Positions 9,668-19,560 of a DNA stretch of 64,000 nucleotides are shown here, piece after piece. Origin of the DNA: CAZOZZ01 sp965262425. Lineage in GTDB: Bacteria > Acidobacteriota > Terriglobia > 20CM-2-55-15. The position numbers and the translations under genes are program-made. The notes under the pieces were generated by a model that saw only the letters and a list, made by a program, of their open reading frames with translations, was not told the DNA's origin and did no database searches. Each line of letters begins with the position of its first letter. The stretch's first letter is position 1. Location: contig OZ253536.1 in NCBI GenBank assembly GCA_965262425.1, positions 4,836,001 through 4,900,000 of the forward strand, given 5' to 3'.

Positions 9668-10159
9668 GTGTTGGTGATCAAAGAAGAAAAAGATCGAGAA
9701 GAATCGCGCGGAACGGAAGGAGCGCGTAGAGCGACTGGAGTTGCGCGCGAAGCGGCGGAGTTCAATGGCGTTGGAGCGGACCCGGAGGTAGCCGATAAGG
9801 CGACACGCCGGCAGTTGAGTGCCAAGTATAAGCGGCGGATCGTGCGGGAGGCCGACCGGTGCACGAAGCCGGGGGAGTTGGGGGCGTTGCTGCGGCGAGA
9901 AGGGTTGTTTTCGTCGGCCTTGAGCACGTGGCGGCGGCAGCGCGAGGCCGGGGAGCTGGAGGGATTGCGACCGGCCAAGCGAGGCCGGAAGGGGAAGCCT
10001 CCAGACGCACGGGATAAACGAATTGCCGAGCTGGAACGCAAGAACCGACGGCTGGAGGCCAAGCTGGCGCAGGCCGAAACGGTCATCGTAATCCAAAAAA
10101 AAGTGGCTTCGCTGCTGGGGATTCCCCTGAAGAGTTCGGACCCGGAAGAGAACGACTGA
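9668..10159 (+). CDS. IS3 OrfA, helix-turn-helix protein
   Basis: A 163-residue basic protein, GTG start (9668). The middle has the typical IS3 OrfA helix-turn-helix (SAKYKRRIVREADRCTKPGE... LLRREGLFSSALSTWRRQ), and the C-terminus a leucine-zipper-like coiled coil (IAELERKNRRLEAKLAQAE) used to pair with OrfAB. The stop overlaps the start of orfB in the sequence TGATG, which implies translational coupling rather than the programmed -1 slip seen in many IS3 members. Confidence 0.85.
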   Translation: MLVIKEEKDREESRGTEGARRATGVAREAAEFNGVGADPEVADKATRRQLSAKYKRRIVREADRCTKPGELGALLRREGLFSSALSTWRRQREAGELEGLRPAKRGRKGKPPDARDKRIAELERKNRRLEAKLAQAETVIVIQKKVASLLGIPLKSSDPEEND

Positions 10160-11160
10160 TGGAAGCGGCCGAGAAGTTCTCCACCGAATTGGGAACCGCC
10201 GTGGCATGCCGGGCCTTTGGAGTGCCCCGCGCGTCGCTGTATCGTCGCCGGCAGCGGGGAGCGGATCCGGCCACGCCCCGGCCGCGTGCCCCCTCGCACC
10301 GGGCCTTGGGCGAGGCCGAGCGTGGGCAGGTACTGGACTTGCTCCATAGCGAACGCTTCGTGGACCAAGCGCCTACCCAGGTGTGTGCGGCGTTGCTGGA
10401 TGAAGACCGCTATCTGTGCTCGGTACGCACGATGTACCGGATCCTGGATGCGAACCAGGAAGTGCGGGAACGGCGGAACCAGCGGCGTCATCCCGTCTAC
10501 CAGAAGCCGGAGCTGTTAGCGACTGGCCCGAATGAAGTGTGGACATGGGATATAACGAAGTTGAAGGGCCCACGGAAGTGGACCTACTACTACCTGTACG
10601 TGATTCTGGATATCTTCAGCCGCCAAGTCGTGGGCTCGATGGTGGCCGATTGCGAATCGGCCAGTCTGGCTAAAAAGTTGATTCGTGAAAGCTGCCTCAA
10701 GCAACGGATCGACCGGGATCAACTGATCCTCCACGCCGATCGCGGGTCGTCGATGAACTCGAAGGTGGTGGCGCTGCTGCTCTCGGACCTGGGAGTGACC
10801 CAATCCCACTCCCGGCCGTATGTGTCCGATGACAACCCGTTCTCGGAAGCGCAGTTCAAGACGCTCAAGTACCGGCCCGACTTCCCGGAACGTTTCGGTT
10901 CGATCCAGGACGCCAAGGCGTTCTGCCGGGATTTCTTCCACTGGTACAACAACGTCCACTACCATTCGGGTCTGAACTGGCTGACGCCAGCCACGGTGCA
11001 CGACGGCCGCACCGACCGAATCGTTCGGCGACGGCAACTGGCTCTGGATCGTGCACGGCAACGCCATCCCGAACGCTTCGTCAACGCACGCAGGAAGATC
11101 GCCGGTCCGCCGGACAAGGTCTGGATCAATCCGCCTGCTGAACCGCAGGCGGTAGCTTAA
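10159..11160 (+). CDS. IS3 OrfB, DDE transposase (rve integrase core)
   Basis: A 333-residue DDE transposase that catalyses strand transfer of the element. The N-terminal HTH_21 region (RFVDQAPTQVCAALLDE) is followed by the rve core: first Asp in VWTWDITKLKG, second Asp in LHADRGSSMNS, and Glu in NPFSEAQFKTLKYRPDFP. The C-terminal WYNNVHYHSGLNWLTPATVH motif is typical of the family. No stop or frameshift interrupts it. It begins at the ATG that overlaps the orfA stop. Confidence 0.92.
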   Translation: MEAAEKFSTELGTAVACRAFGVPRASLYRRRQRGADPATPRPRAPSHRALGEAERGQVLDLLHSERFVDQAPTQVCAALLDEDRYLCSVRTMYRILDANQEVRERRNQRRHPVYQKPELLATGPNEVWTWDITKLKGPRKWTYYYLYVILDIFSRQVVGSMVADCESASLAKKLIRESCLKQRIDRDQLILHADRGSSMNSKVVALLLSDLGVTQSHSRPYVSDDNPFSEAQFKTLKYRPDFPERFGSIQDAKAFCRDFFHWYNNVHYHSGLNWLTPATVHDGRTDRIVRRRQLALDRARQRHPERFVNARRKIAGPPDKVWINPPAEPQAVA

Positions 11161-11193
11161 ATTCCTAATGCAGGTGTCTCAAACTTGTTGACA

Positions 11194-11287
11194 TCTTCCG
11201 CAGGCACAGCTGGATTTGCTGGCCGACCCGAGATACGAACATCCGTTCTTCTGGTCTGCCTTCATCCTCATTAATAACTGGTTGTGA
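11194..11287 (+). pseudogene. C-terminal remnant of the CHAT protein beyond the IS3 insertion
   Basis: Directly after the IS3 right end the plus strand reads QAQLDLLADPRYEHPFFW and SAFILINNWL then TGA at 11285-11287. This is the conserved C-terminal end of CHAT proteins (alanine-leucine-arg-gln... HP-[FY]-[FY]-W-[AS]-[AP]-F-x-L-I-x-x-W) that is missing from the CHAT frame left of the IS. It shows that the IS split one gene. The reading frame does not rejoin exactly when a 3-bp duplication is removed, so a small indel may accompany the insertion. Confidence 0.85.
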
Positions 11288-11296
11288 GTGGACCTG

Positions 11297-14200
11297 ATGA
11301 TCGCCCGCCACCAAATCCGCCGTTCTCTCCACGGCATTGCCCTGGCCGTGCTGGCCTTGACGGCCGTCGGTCACCTGCAAGCACAGAGTGTAGTCCTGGA
11401 CGCCACGCTCGGCAACGGGGCAAGCCTCGGTAACGGTCCGACCTACAGCATCGCCGAGGCGATGGGCCGCAGAATCGGCAGCAATCTTTTCCATAGCTTC
11501 TCGCGGTTCTCGCTGCTCGGCGGCGAGACAGCCGACTTCACGACAGCGGGCGCCATTCGAAACATCCTGGCCCGCATCACCGGCACGGAAGTGTCCACGA
11601 TCGACGGCACGATCCGTTCTTCGGCGAACCTGTTCTTTCTCAACCCGAACGGCGTCGTGTTCAACTCCGGCGCCCGCCTCGATGTCGATGGGTCGTTCCA
11701 CGCCAGCACTGCCGACTACCTGAGGATGGGGGCAACCGCCTTTTACGTGGATGAATCCCGCGCCCTGCCGAATCTGCCGAGCGTGTTTGCGATCGACCCG
11801 AGGGTGTTGATTGATCCGCCTGAAGCGTTCGGCTTCATGTCGGACAACCCTGCCTCCATCACGGTAAATCGCAGCACGCTGCGCGTGGCCGAGGGGGCTC
11901 ACGTCGCTCTGGTCGGCGGGGACACCACCCTCACCGGCGGTGGTCTGACAGCCAGAAGCGGCCGTATCCACCTCGCCAGCGTCTCGTCCACGGGAGAAGC
12001 CATTCTGACCGAACAAGGCCTGGACACCGCGTCATTCTCCGAGCTTGGTGAGCTGGCGATAAAGGCTGGTGCAAAACTGGATGCAAGCGAGTCGATTCTG
12101 GTTCCCGACGGGGCCGGGCGGATCGTCATCCGCGCCGGCCGCTTCGAGATGGATGCGGCCAGGCTGCTGGCAGATACGGCGATCGAAAGCGGAGGGGACA
12201 TTGACATCGAGGTTTCGGGCCGGTTCTCGCTCGCGAACGGTTCGCGTGTTCGGAGTCTGACCGACGCGGATGGGGATGCCGGGTCCATACGGGTTCGGGC
12301 CGGAAACATCGAAATCCGTGGTGGAAGTCGAATCGAATCGTCGACGGCGGGAGCAGGCACGGCGAGCACGATCACCATCGATGCTTCCAGCTCGATCGTG
12401 GTTTCCAACCCCGATGCGGATCCTCGCTTCGGACCTTTCGCGAATGGAATAGCCAGCGATGTGACGCTCGGGGTGACGGGGCGGGCGGAAACATCACGAT
12501 CTCCACTCCCACCCTCACGATGGAGCGCAGCGTGATCAGCGCCGACACCATCGGTTTCGGCCTCGATTTCCAGACGCGGGGCCGGCCGGGCAATATTCGG
12601 ATCCGGACCAACAATCTGGAGATGAGTGACCAGGCCCTGATCCAGAACGCGAGCCGGAGCTTCGACCCCGCTCTGCTGGATTCTCCGGCGGAACGGGAGA
12701 TCCGCATCCGTCCTCTGGACCCGCTCCAGGATTCGACCATTCGGCTCACCGGACCGGGGACCGACATCCGCAGCAACGCGGTCCTCAGCACGCAGGGGGG
12801 CTCCAGTATTTCGCTTGAGGCTACAGAGGTTCGATTGTCTGAAGGCGCGTTGCTGTCGACCACCGTAGTGGGAGGCCGCGCTTCGGCCGGGAGGATCGAT
12901 CTCACCACCGATCGTCTGTCGCTGGGAGGGGGCAGTGGAATCCAAAGCGACGCGCAGATAGATTTCCTTGAGGTGATCGGTGGCAACCTGCTCGGTATCC
13001 CGACCGGCAACTCGGGAGACATCTCGATTCGCGCGAGCGAGTCTATTGTGCTCGAAACCGGAAGCTCGTTCTTTAGAACACGGATCTCCAGCACGACTTT
13101 CGGAGCCGGTGACGGCGGGCGGATCTCGCTCGCGGCGACGAACGGTGGTGGGACGGGAACCGTCCTGGTCGACGGCGCGGCGATCGATTCGAACAACCTG
13201 TCGCCGTTCGAGGGCGTGCGAGCGGGGGATGTGCGGATCGACGCGGATGTCGTGCGGGTCGAGAATGGTGGCCTGGTCGAAAGCTTTGCCGGAGGCGGCA
13301 CCAGAGGACCGGCAGGGAACGTCACGATTCTCGCGACATCGTCGCTGAGTGTCCGGGGGGCCAACGGGAATCTCCAATCGAGCGCGGTGTCCACATCAAC
13401 TATCGGTGATGGTCCGGGCGGCGAAGTGCGGCTGTCGGCCGGCCGTATCGTCATAGAGACCGGAGCGTCGGTCGACTCGCTAACCAACGGCCCCGGAAGT
13501 GGCGGCACGGTCCGGATCGGACGTGGCGAAGGTGTCGCCCTCGACACGGACGAGCTTGTGATTCAGGACGGCGGCAAGATTCTTGCAGCGAGTCTGGCCG
13601 AAGGCGAGAGCGCCGGAGCTGCGGGTTCGATCGATATCGATGTGGGGCGGATTGTCTTGAACAGCGGCGGGCGCGTCAACGCCAGCACGATCGATGGAAA
13701 CGGCGGGACGGTGACGATTCGGGCATCCGATTCAGCAACCTTCAGGGGGTTGGATTCCAGGTCGTCGAGCGGTGTCTTCACCGACACCAGGGGGGCCGGG
13801 GCGGCGGGGAGCCTCACGATCCATACACACCGGCTCGAGATGTCGGATAGAGCGCAGGTTCTGGCGTCCGCCGGGGCCGAGAGCAGCGCGACGGCAGGGG
13901 ACATCCAACTGCGGGTTCGAGAAATGGATCTCGGCGGTCGAGCTCTCGTGTCTGCCGAGAGCCTGGGCACGGGTTCGGCTGGCGTCATCCATATTGGCGA
14001 TTCCGAACAGCCCGCCGAGTCTCTTATGAGCCGATCGGGAAGAATCACGACGGAATCCCGGCAGGCCGGAGGCGGCAGCATCAGAATCGCTACGAACCGC
14101 CTGTCTTTGTCCGATAACAGCGAAATCACGACCGACGTTCAGAGCGGAACCGAGAGCGGGAACGTCGATATCGAAGCCGGGTTTGTCGACCTGGACAACA

Positions 14201-14763
14201 GCAACGTCACGGCGGACGGAGGCGAAGGAGCCGGCGGGAACATCTCGATTGTCGTCAAGAGCGAGGAAGGCACTCGCAATTTAGCGTTTCCTCCCGGGTT
14301 CCTAATCCTCGAAGACATCAGCGAAGTCCGTGCGGACGGCGGTAATCAGGGTGGCAAGATTGCCATATCCGCTGTCGGTTTCACGGCTTCCCAGACCAGT
14401 CTGGTACAAGCCCGCGCGCGTCAGCCGGCAGGAATCGCCGGCGAAGTCGGCATTCAGGCGCTCATCGCGGGAATCAGCGAGAGCATCACGCCTCTGCCGG
14501 GGGACTTCTTCGATGCGGCCGCCCTGTTGCGGGCGCGTTGCGCGGAACGAGCCAGCGGTGGCGAGACCAGCAGCTTCATCGCCGCCGGCCGCGACGGCCT
14601 GCCGCCCGAGCCGGACGGTCTGCTGTCGAGTTCCGTGCTGGACCTCGGTTCGAAGTCGGTTGTTTCCTCAAACGGCTACCTGAAGCCTTTGCTACTGCCT
14701 GTGTGGCTCTGGCAGACATCGCTGGATCGGCGGTGCGGGTGGTTCGCAGGGGGGCGACGATGA
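11297..14763 (+). pseudogene. TpsA-like filamentous haemagglutinin exoprotein, one frameshift
   Basis: From ATG 11297 (MIARHQIRRS) there is a signal peptide to about residue 30 (LQAQ), then a two-partner secretion domain (haemagglutination activity type) with the hallmark FFLNPNGVVFNSGARLDV. A long beta-helix follows with repeated GxxIxIxAG-like strands. The first frame ends at 12535 out of phase; in-phase protein (GGNITISTPTLTMERSVIS) resumes from about 12484, so one base is missing around 12478-12484 in a G/C-rich run. The rest runs to 14763 and ends with a Cys-containing tail (RARCAERASGG... SSFIAAGRDGLPP), typical of this exoprotein class. The total length (3467 bases) is not a multiple of three, as expected. 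The stop overlaps tpsB (ATGA). Confidence 0.85.
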
Positions 14764-16436
14764 AGAACGGTTTCAGACTTCTCGTCGCTACGGGTCTGTT
14801 ACTGCTTTCCCCGCAGCTCGCCGGCGCGCCGCTCAGGCAGGTGCTCCCGCCGGTCGAACTTACACGAGGAGGCTTAGGCGTGCAAGTCGGCGAGATCCGT
14901 ATCGAAGGCAGCACCGTGTTTAATCCCGAGGAACTGGCAGCAGTCACGGACCGCTACGTCGGACGCACATTGACGTCCGAAGACCTCGGCGTGCTCCGTC
15001 GCGAGTTGACAGACCTGTACATCGAGAGGGGTTTCATCAATTCCGGCGCCGTTATACCCGATCAGACCGTCGAAGATGGAGTGATCATTCTTCAGGTTTC
15101 GGAAGGGCGCTTGGCCGAGCTGGAAGTTCAGGATCCGAAATGGTTTCGCGCAGACCACATCCGGACACGCCTCGAACCCGAAAAGATCGGACCGTTGAAC
15201 ATCAACGATCTTCAACAGCGACTGCAACTACTCGAACAGGACCCCCGCATCCGCCGCTTCGCCGCCGAGCTGCGGCCGGGTGACCGTCCGGGCGAAGCCC
15301 GGTTGAGCGTCGTCATCGATGAAGAACGGCCCTATTCCGCTTCGGTGGCGTTCAACAACTATCAGTCTCCAACGGTGGGATCATCTCGCGTGACACTCAG
15401 CGGGACACATCAGAACCTGACGGGCAGGGGCGACATCCTGACGGTGACGACCGGTCGGTCGAGCGGAGTGGCGCCGCAGATCCGCGCGACTTATGAGATT
15501 CCAGTCAGAGCCGACGACACGACGCTCTCGATCCAGTTCAGCAAGAATGACTTCACGGTGATCGAAGCCCCCTTCGGCGACCTCGCCGTCGAGAGCGATT
15601 CCTCGGGTTTCGGTTTGACCCTCCGGCACCCTGCTTACAGAACCCTGAATACGGAGCTGGTCGTGGGTGTAAGCCTGGAACGGATCGAGAACCGGACGTT
15701 CCTGCTGGGGGAACCGTTTTCGTTTGCACTTGGAGCCGACGATGGACGCTCGAACGTCACCTCGCTCCGCATATCTTAGGACTGGACGCACCGATCGCAG
15801 AATCAGGCCCTGGCCTTTGGGTCGAGGCTCAGTTTCGGTCTCGACCTGTTCGGCGCAACGGTCCACGGCGACGATTCCATTTACCGACAGATCGCGGTCG
15901 AAGATCCTCCGGATGGCCGATTCCTGTCGTGGCTGGGCAAGTTCCAGTGGGCCCGGCGCATCGGACCGGCGCAGGTGATCTTTCGGACAGACGCGCAACT
16001 ATCGGCCGGTCCGCTTCTGGCCACCGAACAGCTCCCGATCGGCGGACGAAACAGCGTTCGCGGGTATCGGGAGAACCAGCTTGTCCGGGACAACGCCGTC
16101 ATCGGCTCGCTCGAGACCCGCATCACCGTGGTGTCGGATCGGAAATGGGCACGCAGCCTGGAGCTGGCTCCGTTCTTCGACTTCGGAAACGGATGGCAGA
16201 CCAACCCCGATACCGCCGGTCGCGGCCGGATCCTCCTCCCCGTACCGCCCTCCAGCATTTACAGCGCCGGCTTCGGCGTCCGATGGAACGCGGTTTTCGG
16301 CGAATCGGTCCGCTGGAACCCCGAGTTCGAGCTTTACTGGGGCAAAGGCCTGGTCGATCTCGACAGCGCGAGTCGTCGCGGCGGTTCCTTGCAGGATTCC
16401 GGAATACACTTCAACATCGGCCTCGGAGTGTTTTGA
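14760..16436 (+). pseudogene. TpsB/ShlB-type outer-membrane transporter with in-frame TAG
   Basis: Starts at ATG 14760, overlapping the tpsA stop by four bases. It has a signal peptide (LLVATGLLLLSPQLAGA), a POTRA domain (VGEIRIEGSTVFNPEEL... YIERGFINSGAVIPDQ) and a ShlB/FhaC barrel (ASVAFNNYQSPTVGSS). A TAG at 15777-15779 interrupts the barrel, but the same frame continues without further stops through IGGRNSVRGYRENQ (the conserved VRGY motif of Omp85-like transporters) to a C-terminal Phe (IGLGVF) at 16436. The full reading of 559 codons is a normal length. The protein should secrete the TpsA exoprotein upstream. It is a point nonsense mutation or a base-call error. Confidence 0.88.
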
Positions 16437-16515
16437 AAGTGATGCGAGTCGAAGGTGGAACACCGAACACGACTGCCGCTTTCCGACCTGGACCTTGTTT
16501 CCGATCATTGAGGTG

Positions 16516-16578
16516 TTGACAGGCGATGACTGAATCCGTAGGATACCTAGACAACTCTGTCCTAGATAGCTAGGTATC
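16516..16578 (+). promoter_or_regulatory. padR promoter with overlapping palindromic operator
   Basis: TTGACA at 16516-16521, a 17-base spacer and TAGGAT at 16539-16544 form a good sigma-70 type promoter. An inverted repeat GATACCTAG (16542-16550) / CTAGGTATC (16570-16578) overlaps the -10 box and ends just before the padR start at 16582. A further CCTAG lies between the arms. The position suggests that PadR represses its own transcription and that of the permease gene behind it. Confidence 0.7.
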
Positions 16579-16581
16579 AAT

Positions 16582-16911
16582 ATGGCTGCAAAAAAAGACG
16601 GATTGCTGGGAACTCTCGACCTTCTTGTTCTACGGACACTCACCCGCGGACCGCGGCATGGTTACGGCATGGTGCTGCACATCCAGCAGGTTTCCGATGG
16701 AGCCCTGCGGGTGGAAGAAGGCTCCCTGTATCCCGCGCTCCATCGCATGGAACAAGCGGGCTGGATCGATGCCGAGTGGAAGTTGTCGGAATCGAATCGC
16801 CGCGCAAAGCATTACAAGCTGACCCGGGGAGGCCGCAAGCAACTCGAGATGGAAGAGCAGAAGTGGCTGCGCATAACGAACGCTGTCGGACAGTTTCTGA
16901 AATTTGCGTGA
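16582..16911 (+). CDS. PadR-family transcriptional regulator
   Basis: A 109-residue winged-helix repressor: LLGTLDLLVLRTLTRGPRHG, GYGMVLHIQQ, then EEGSLYPALHRMEQAGWID, the conserved PadR recognition helix and wing, and a C-terminal LTRGGRKQLEMEEQKW helix for dimerisation. It is 12 bases from the ADOP permease gene in the same direction. This PadR-permease pairing is very common in Acidobacteriota, and the operator upstream implies autoregulation. The inducing signal is not visible. Confidence 0.93.
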   Translation: MAAKKDGLLGTLDLLVLRTLTRGPRHGYGMVLHIQQVSDGALRVEEGSLYPALHRMEQAGWIDAEWKLSESNRRAKHYKLTRGGRKQLEMEEQKWLRITNAVGQFLKFA

Positions 16912-16923
16912 TAGGAAACCTCT

Positions 16924-19560
16924 ATGTCCCTGAAGAAAAAACTTCATTCACTCTTCCACCGAAACCGGATGGAGCAGGATCTCGATGACGAGGTGCAGTT
17001 CCACATCGAGATGCGGACGCGGCAACATATCGAATCGGGCATGGCGCCCGACCAGGCCCGACGCACCGCAGCCCGCGCTTTCGGAAACCCTGTTTCGATC
17101 CGGGAGAGAACGCGGGACACCTGGGTACTTGGATCCCTGGAAATGCTCTGGCAGGACGTGCGATATGCTGCACGAACTATTGGAAAAAACCCGGGGTTCA
17201 CCGTCGCCACGGTCCTGACGCTCGCTCTCGCAATCGGTGCCAACACTGCTGTATTCAGCGTCGTCAACTCCGTCCTGTTGGCTCCGCTGCCCTTCCCCGA
17301 TCCGGACAGACTGGTCGCTCTCCGGGAGATGAGCAGGAACGGTGCGCCGATCAACACGTCCTTTTCCACGTATATGGACTGGAAACAGAGTCCGACGTTC
17401 GAACACATCGCCGCGCTACGTAGCTGGGGCGCGACACTGGCCGGAGAAGCCGGGGCGGAACGCCTGACCGGTTTGCGGGTCTCGGAGTCCTTCTTCCGAG
17501 TCATTGGAGTATCGCCCGCCATCGGACGAAGTTTTCTCCCCGAAGAAGACCGGGCCGACGGCACGGCAACGGTGATCCTCGGCTATGGGCTCTGGCAACG
17601 GCGGTTCGGCGGCGAGCCGGATGTCCTCGACACTTCAATCACTCTCAATGGCACTCCCTATACCGTGGTCGGCGTGATGCCCGCGGACTTCCTTCCCCTG
17701 GTTTCCGAGCAAGCCTACGGGAGCCAGGCGGAACTGTGGGCGCCCCTCGCCTACGAGATCGGCGATTCGTTCGCGTGCAGGGGATGCCGCCACATTCGAG
17801 CGATCGGTCGGGTGAAGACGGGCCGGACGCTGTCCGAAGCCCGGGCCGACATAGAAACCATCACCCGGACGCTGGCGAACGATTTCCCGGATTCGTATTC
17901 CTCCGGTGGGTCGTTCGTGATACCGCTACACGAAGAATTCGTACGGGGCTCCAGGGGCACGCTCTGGGTCCTCTTCGGAGCGGTCGGGTTTGTCCTGCTG
18001 GTTGCATGCGCCAATGTCGGGAACCTCCTCCTGGCGCGGGCCGCTCGGCGCGAACGTGAGATGGCAACCAGAGTCGCGCTCGGAGCCGGGCGGCGACGGA
18101 TCGTCCGCCAACTCTTGACGGAAGGCCTGATGCTGGCGTTGATGGGCGCCGGGGCCGGAACCCTACTGGCCCTGGCCGGGACCGACCTTCTCGTCTGGCT
18201 CAACCCTTCGGATACGCTTCGTCTCGAAAACGCCGGAATCAATGGTGCTGTTCTGGCATTCACGTTGGGCATCTCGTTAGCTTGCGGCATGATCTTCGGT
18301 CTGGTCCCCGCAGTGTATTTGCTGAAACACGATCCTCACGAATCGCTCAGGGCCGGAGGCCGTCACTCGTTCGGACCCGCAGGGCAACGAACGCGGCAAG
18401 TCCTGGTTGTCTCGGGAGTCGCTCTGGCACTGGTGCTACTCATCGGCGCGGGCCTGATGACCAAGAGCCTTGTGAGATTGCTGAACGTCGATCCGGGAAT
18501 CGACACCGTCGGGGTCCTGAAGGCCAATGTCCTGATGTCGGGCCCCGCCTACGGGGAAGACGCGGATCGTCTTCGAGCTTTTGTGCAGTTGGAGGAAGGC
18601 CTCGGGAATCTACCCGGAGTGGAAGCTGTTGGATTAGCCAACTTGATTCCGCTCGGTGGGAACTCCGATAGCGCAGCACTGCGCATCGAGGAAAAGCCGC
18701 TCGACAACCCGGCGGACGCTCCATATCCCAATCGGTATCACGTCAGCCCCGGCTACTTCGATGCGATCGGAATCCCGTTGATCCGGGGACGCTTGTTTAC
18801 AGCCGAAGATCGGGAAGGAGCGCCGCTGGTCGTCCTGGTCGGCGAAACACTGGCGCGTCGCGTCTGGGGCGAGGCGGACCCGATGGGAAAGCGAATCAAG
18901 CTGGGCGGAGCGAGCGGTCCGTGGCGCTCGATCGTCGGTGTGGTCGGCGACGTCCGTCACTACGGCCTGAACCAGGCACCGACAATGCAAGCCTACATTC
19001 CTTTCGCTCAGAATCCGGCCTCGGGGGTCGACCTCCTGATCCGATCCACGATCGAGCCCGCCAGCCTGGCCGCTTCCGTGCGACAGCAAGTTCGAGCGAT
19101 TGACAAGGATCCGCCCGTCTATGGGGTCTTGCCCCTGGGCGACCTGGTCTCGCAGGCGCTGGCCCGGCACCGCTTTACGATGTTGCTCCTGACCGGTTTC
19201 GCGGCGGTGGCTTTAGCCATGGCGGCGGTTGGGGTTTACGGTCTGATCTCGTATGCGGTGGGCCAGCGAACTCGAGAGATCGGTGTGCGAGTGGCGTTGG
19301 GGGCGGGCCGGAACAGCATCTTCGGTATGGTGATGCGCCAGGGCGTGGCTCTGGCCGGCGTGGGCGTCGTCGCAGGACTGGTGGCGTCTCTTTGGCTGAC
19401 CCGCTCACTGGAAACGCTACTGTTCGAAGTTGAACCGACCGACCCTGCGGTATTCGTCATCCTTTCGAGCCTGCTGCTGACAATCGCACTGGCCGCTTCC
19501 TACTTTCCAGCCCGGCGGGCCACCAGGGTCGATCCCACGGTTGCGCTCCGGCACGATTGA
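16924..19560 (+). CDS. ABC transporter permease of the duplicated orphan (ADOP) type
   Basis: An 878-residue protein with a short N-terminal DUF-like helical region (DLDDEVQFHIEMRTRQHIE... RRTAARAFGNP), characteristic of ADOP proteins, then two MacB-like periplasmic domains and FtsX permease units. Membrane helices are visible near FTVATVLTLALAIGANTAVF, LWVLFGAVGFVLLVACANVG, a long stretch around LMLALMGAGAGTLLALAGTD, and the C-terminal copy (TMLLLTGFAAVALAMAAVGV and GVALAGVGVVAGLVASLWL). The end VDPTVALRHD matches the usual '...P..ALR.' tail. No ATP-binding partner is encoded nearby, which is normal for this 'orphan' class. The substrate is unknown; roles in macrolide-like or peptide efflux are only presumed from MacB. 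Confidence 0.93.
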   Translation: MSLKKKLHSLFHRNRMEQDLDDEVQFHIEMRTRQHIESGMAPDQARRTAARAFGNPVSIRERTRDTWVLGSLEMLWQDVRYAARTIGKNPGFTVATVLTLALAIGANTAVFSVVNSVLLAPLPFPDPDRLVALREMSRNGAPINTSFSTYMDWKQSPTFEHIAALRSWGATLAGEAGAERLTGLRVSESFFRVIGVSPAIGRSFLPEEDRADGTATVILGYGLWQRRFGGEPDVLDTSITLNGTPYTVVGVMPADFLPLVSEQAYGSQAELWAPLAYEIGDSFACRGCRHIRAIGRVKTGRTLSEARADIETITRTLANDFPDSYSSGGSFVIPLHEEFVRGSRGTLWVLFGAVGFVLLVACANVGNLLLARAARREREMATRVALGAGRRRIVRQLLTEGLMLALMGAGAGTLLALAGTDLLVWLNPSDTLRLENAGINGAVLAFTLGISLACGMIFGLVPAVYLLKHDPHESLRAGGRHSFGPAGQRTRQVLVVSGVALALVLLIGAGLMTKSLVRLLNVDPGIDTVGVLKANVLMSGPAYGEDADRLRAFVQLEEGLGNLPGVEAVGLANLIPLGGNSDSAALRIEEKPLDNPADAPYPNRYHVSPGYFDAIGIPLIRGRLFTAEDREGAPLVVLVGETLARRVWGEADPMGKRIKLGGASGPWRSIVGVVGDVRHYGLNQAPTMQAYIPFAQNPASGVDLLIRSTIEPASLAASVRQQVRAIDKDPPVYGVLPLGDLVSQALARHRFTMLLLTGFAAVALAMAAVGVYGLISYAVGQRTREIGVRVALGAGRNSIFGMVMRQGVALAGVGVVAGLVASLWLTRSLETLLFEVEPTDPAVFVILSSLLLTIALAASYFPARRATRVDPTVALRHD

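Larger units (their letters stand above)
9601..11193 (+). mobile_element. IS3-family insertion sequence with inverted ends
   Basis: About 1.59 kb. The left end TGCCAACATGGGTGAGACAC (from 9602) is the imperfect inverse of the right end (11170-11193, complement TGTCAACAAGTTTGAGACAC), and both continue with [T/C]TGC. It carries two overlapping genes, orfA and orfB, with all DDE residues. TCT at 9598-9600 and again at 11194-11196 could be a 3-bp target duplication, though one extra G at 9601 leaves the exact left boundary uncertain by a base. The element sits in the 3' end of the CHAT gene and appears intact, so it may be recent and active. Confidence 0.88.

Noticed and set aside
9668..11160. Programmed -1 frameshift between IS3 orfA and orfB
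   Set aside because: orfB has its own ATG overlapping the orfA stop (TGATG) and no slippery A-rich heptamer lies at the overlap.
12480..12540. Two separate genes instead of a frameshifted tpsA
   Set aside because: The beta-helix repeats continue without gap across the frame change and the second part has no signal peptide or start site.
12372..13547. Long minus-strand frames opposite tpsA and opposite the giant TIG gene (34080-35519 plus)
   Set aside because: They mirror GC-rich codon use of the real genes, have skewed Pro/Arg/Ser composition and no family resemblance.
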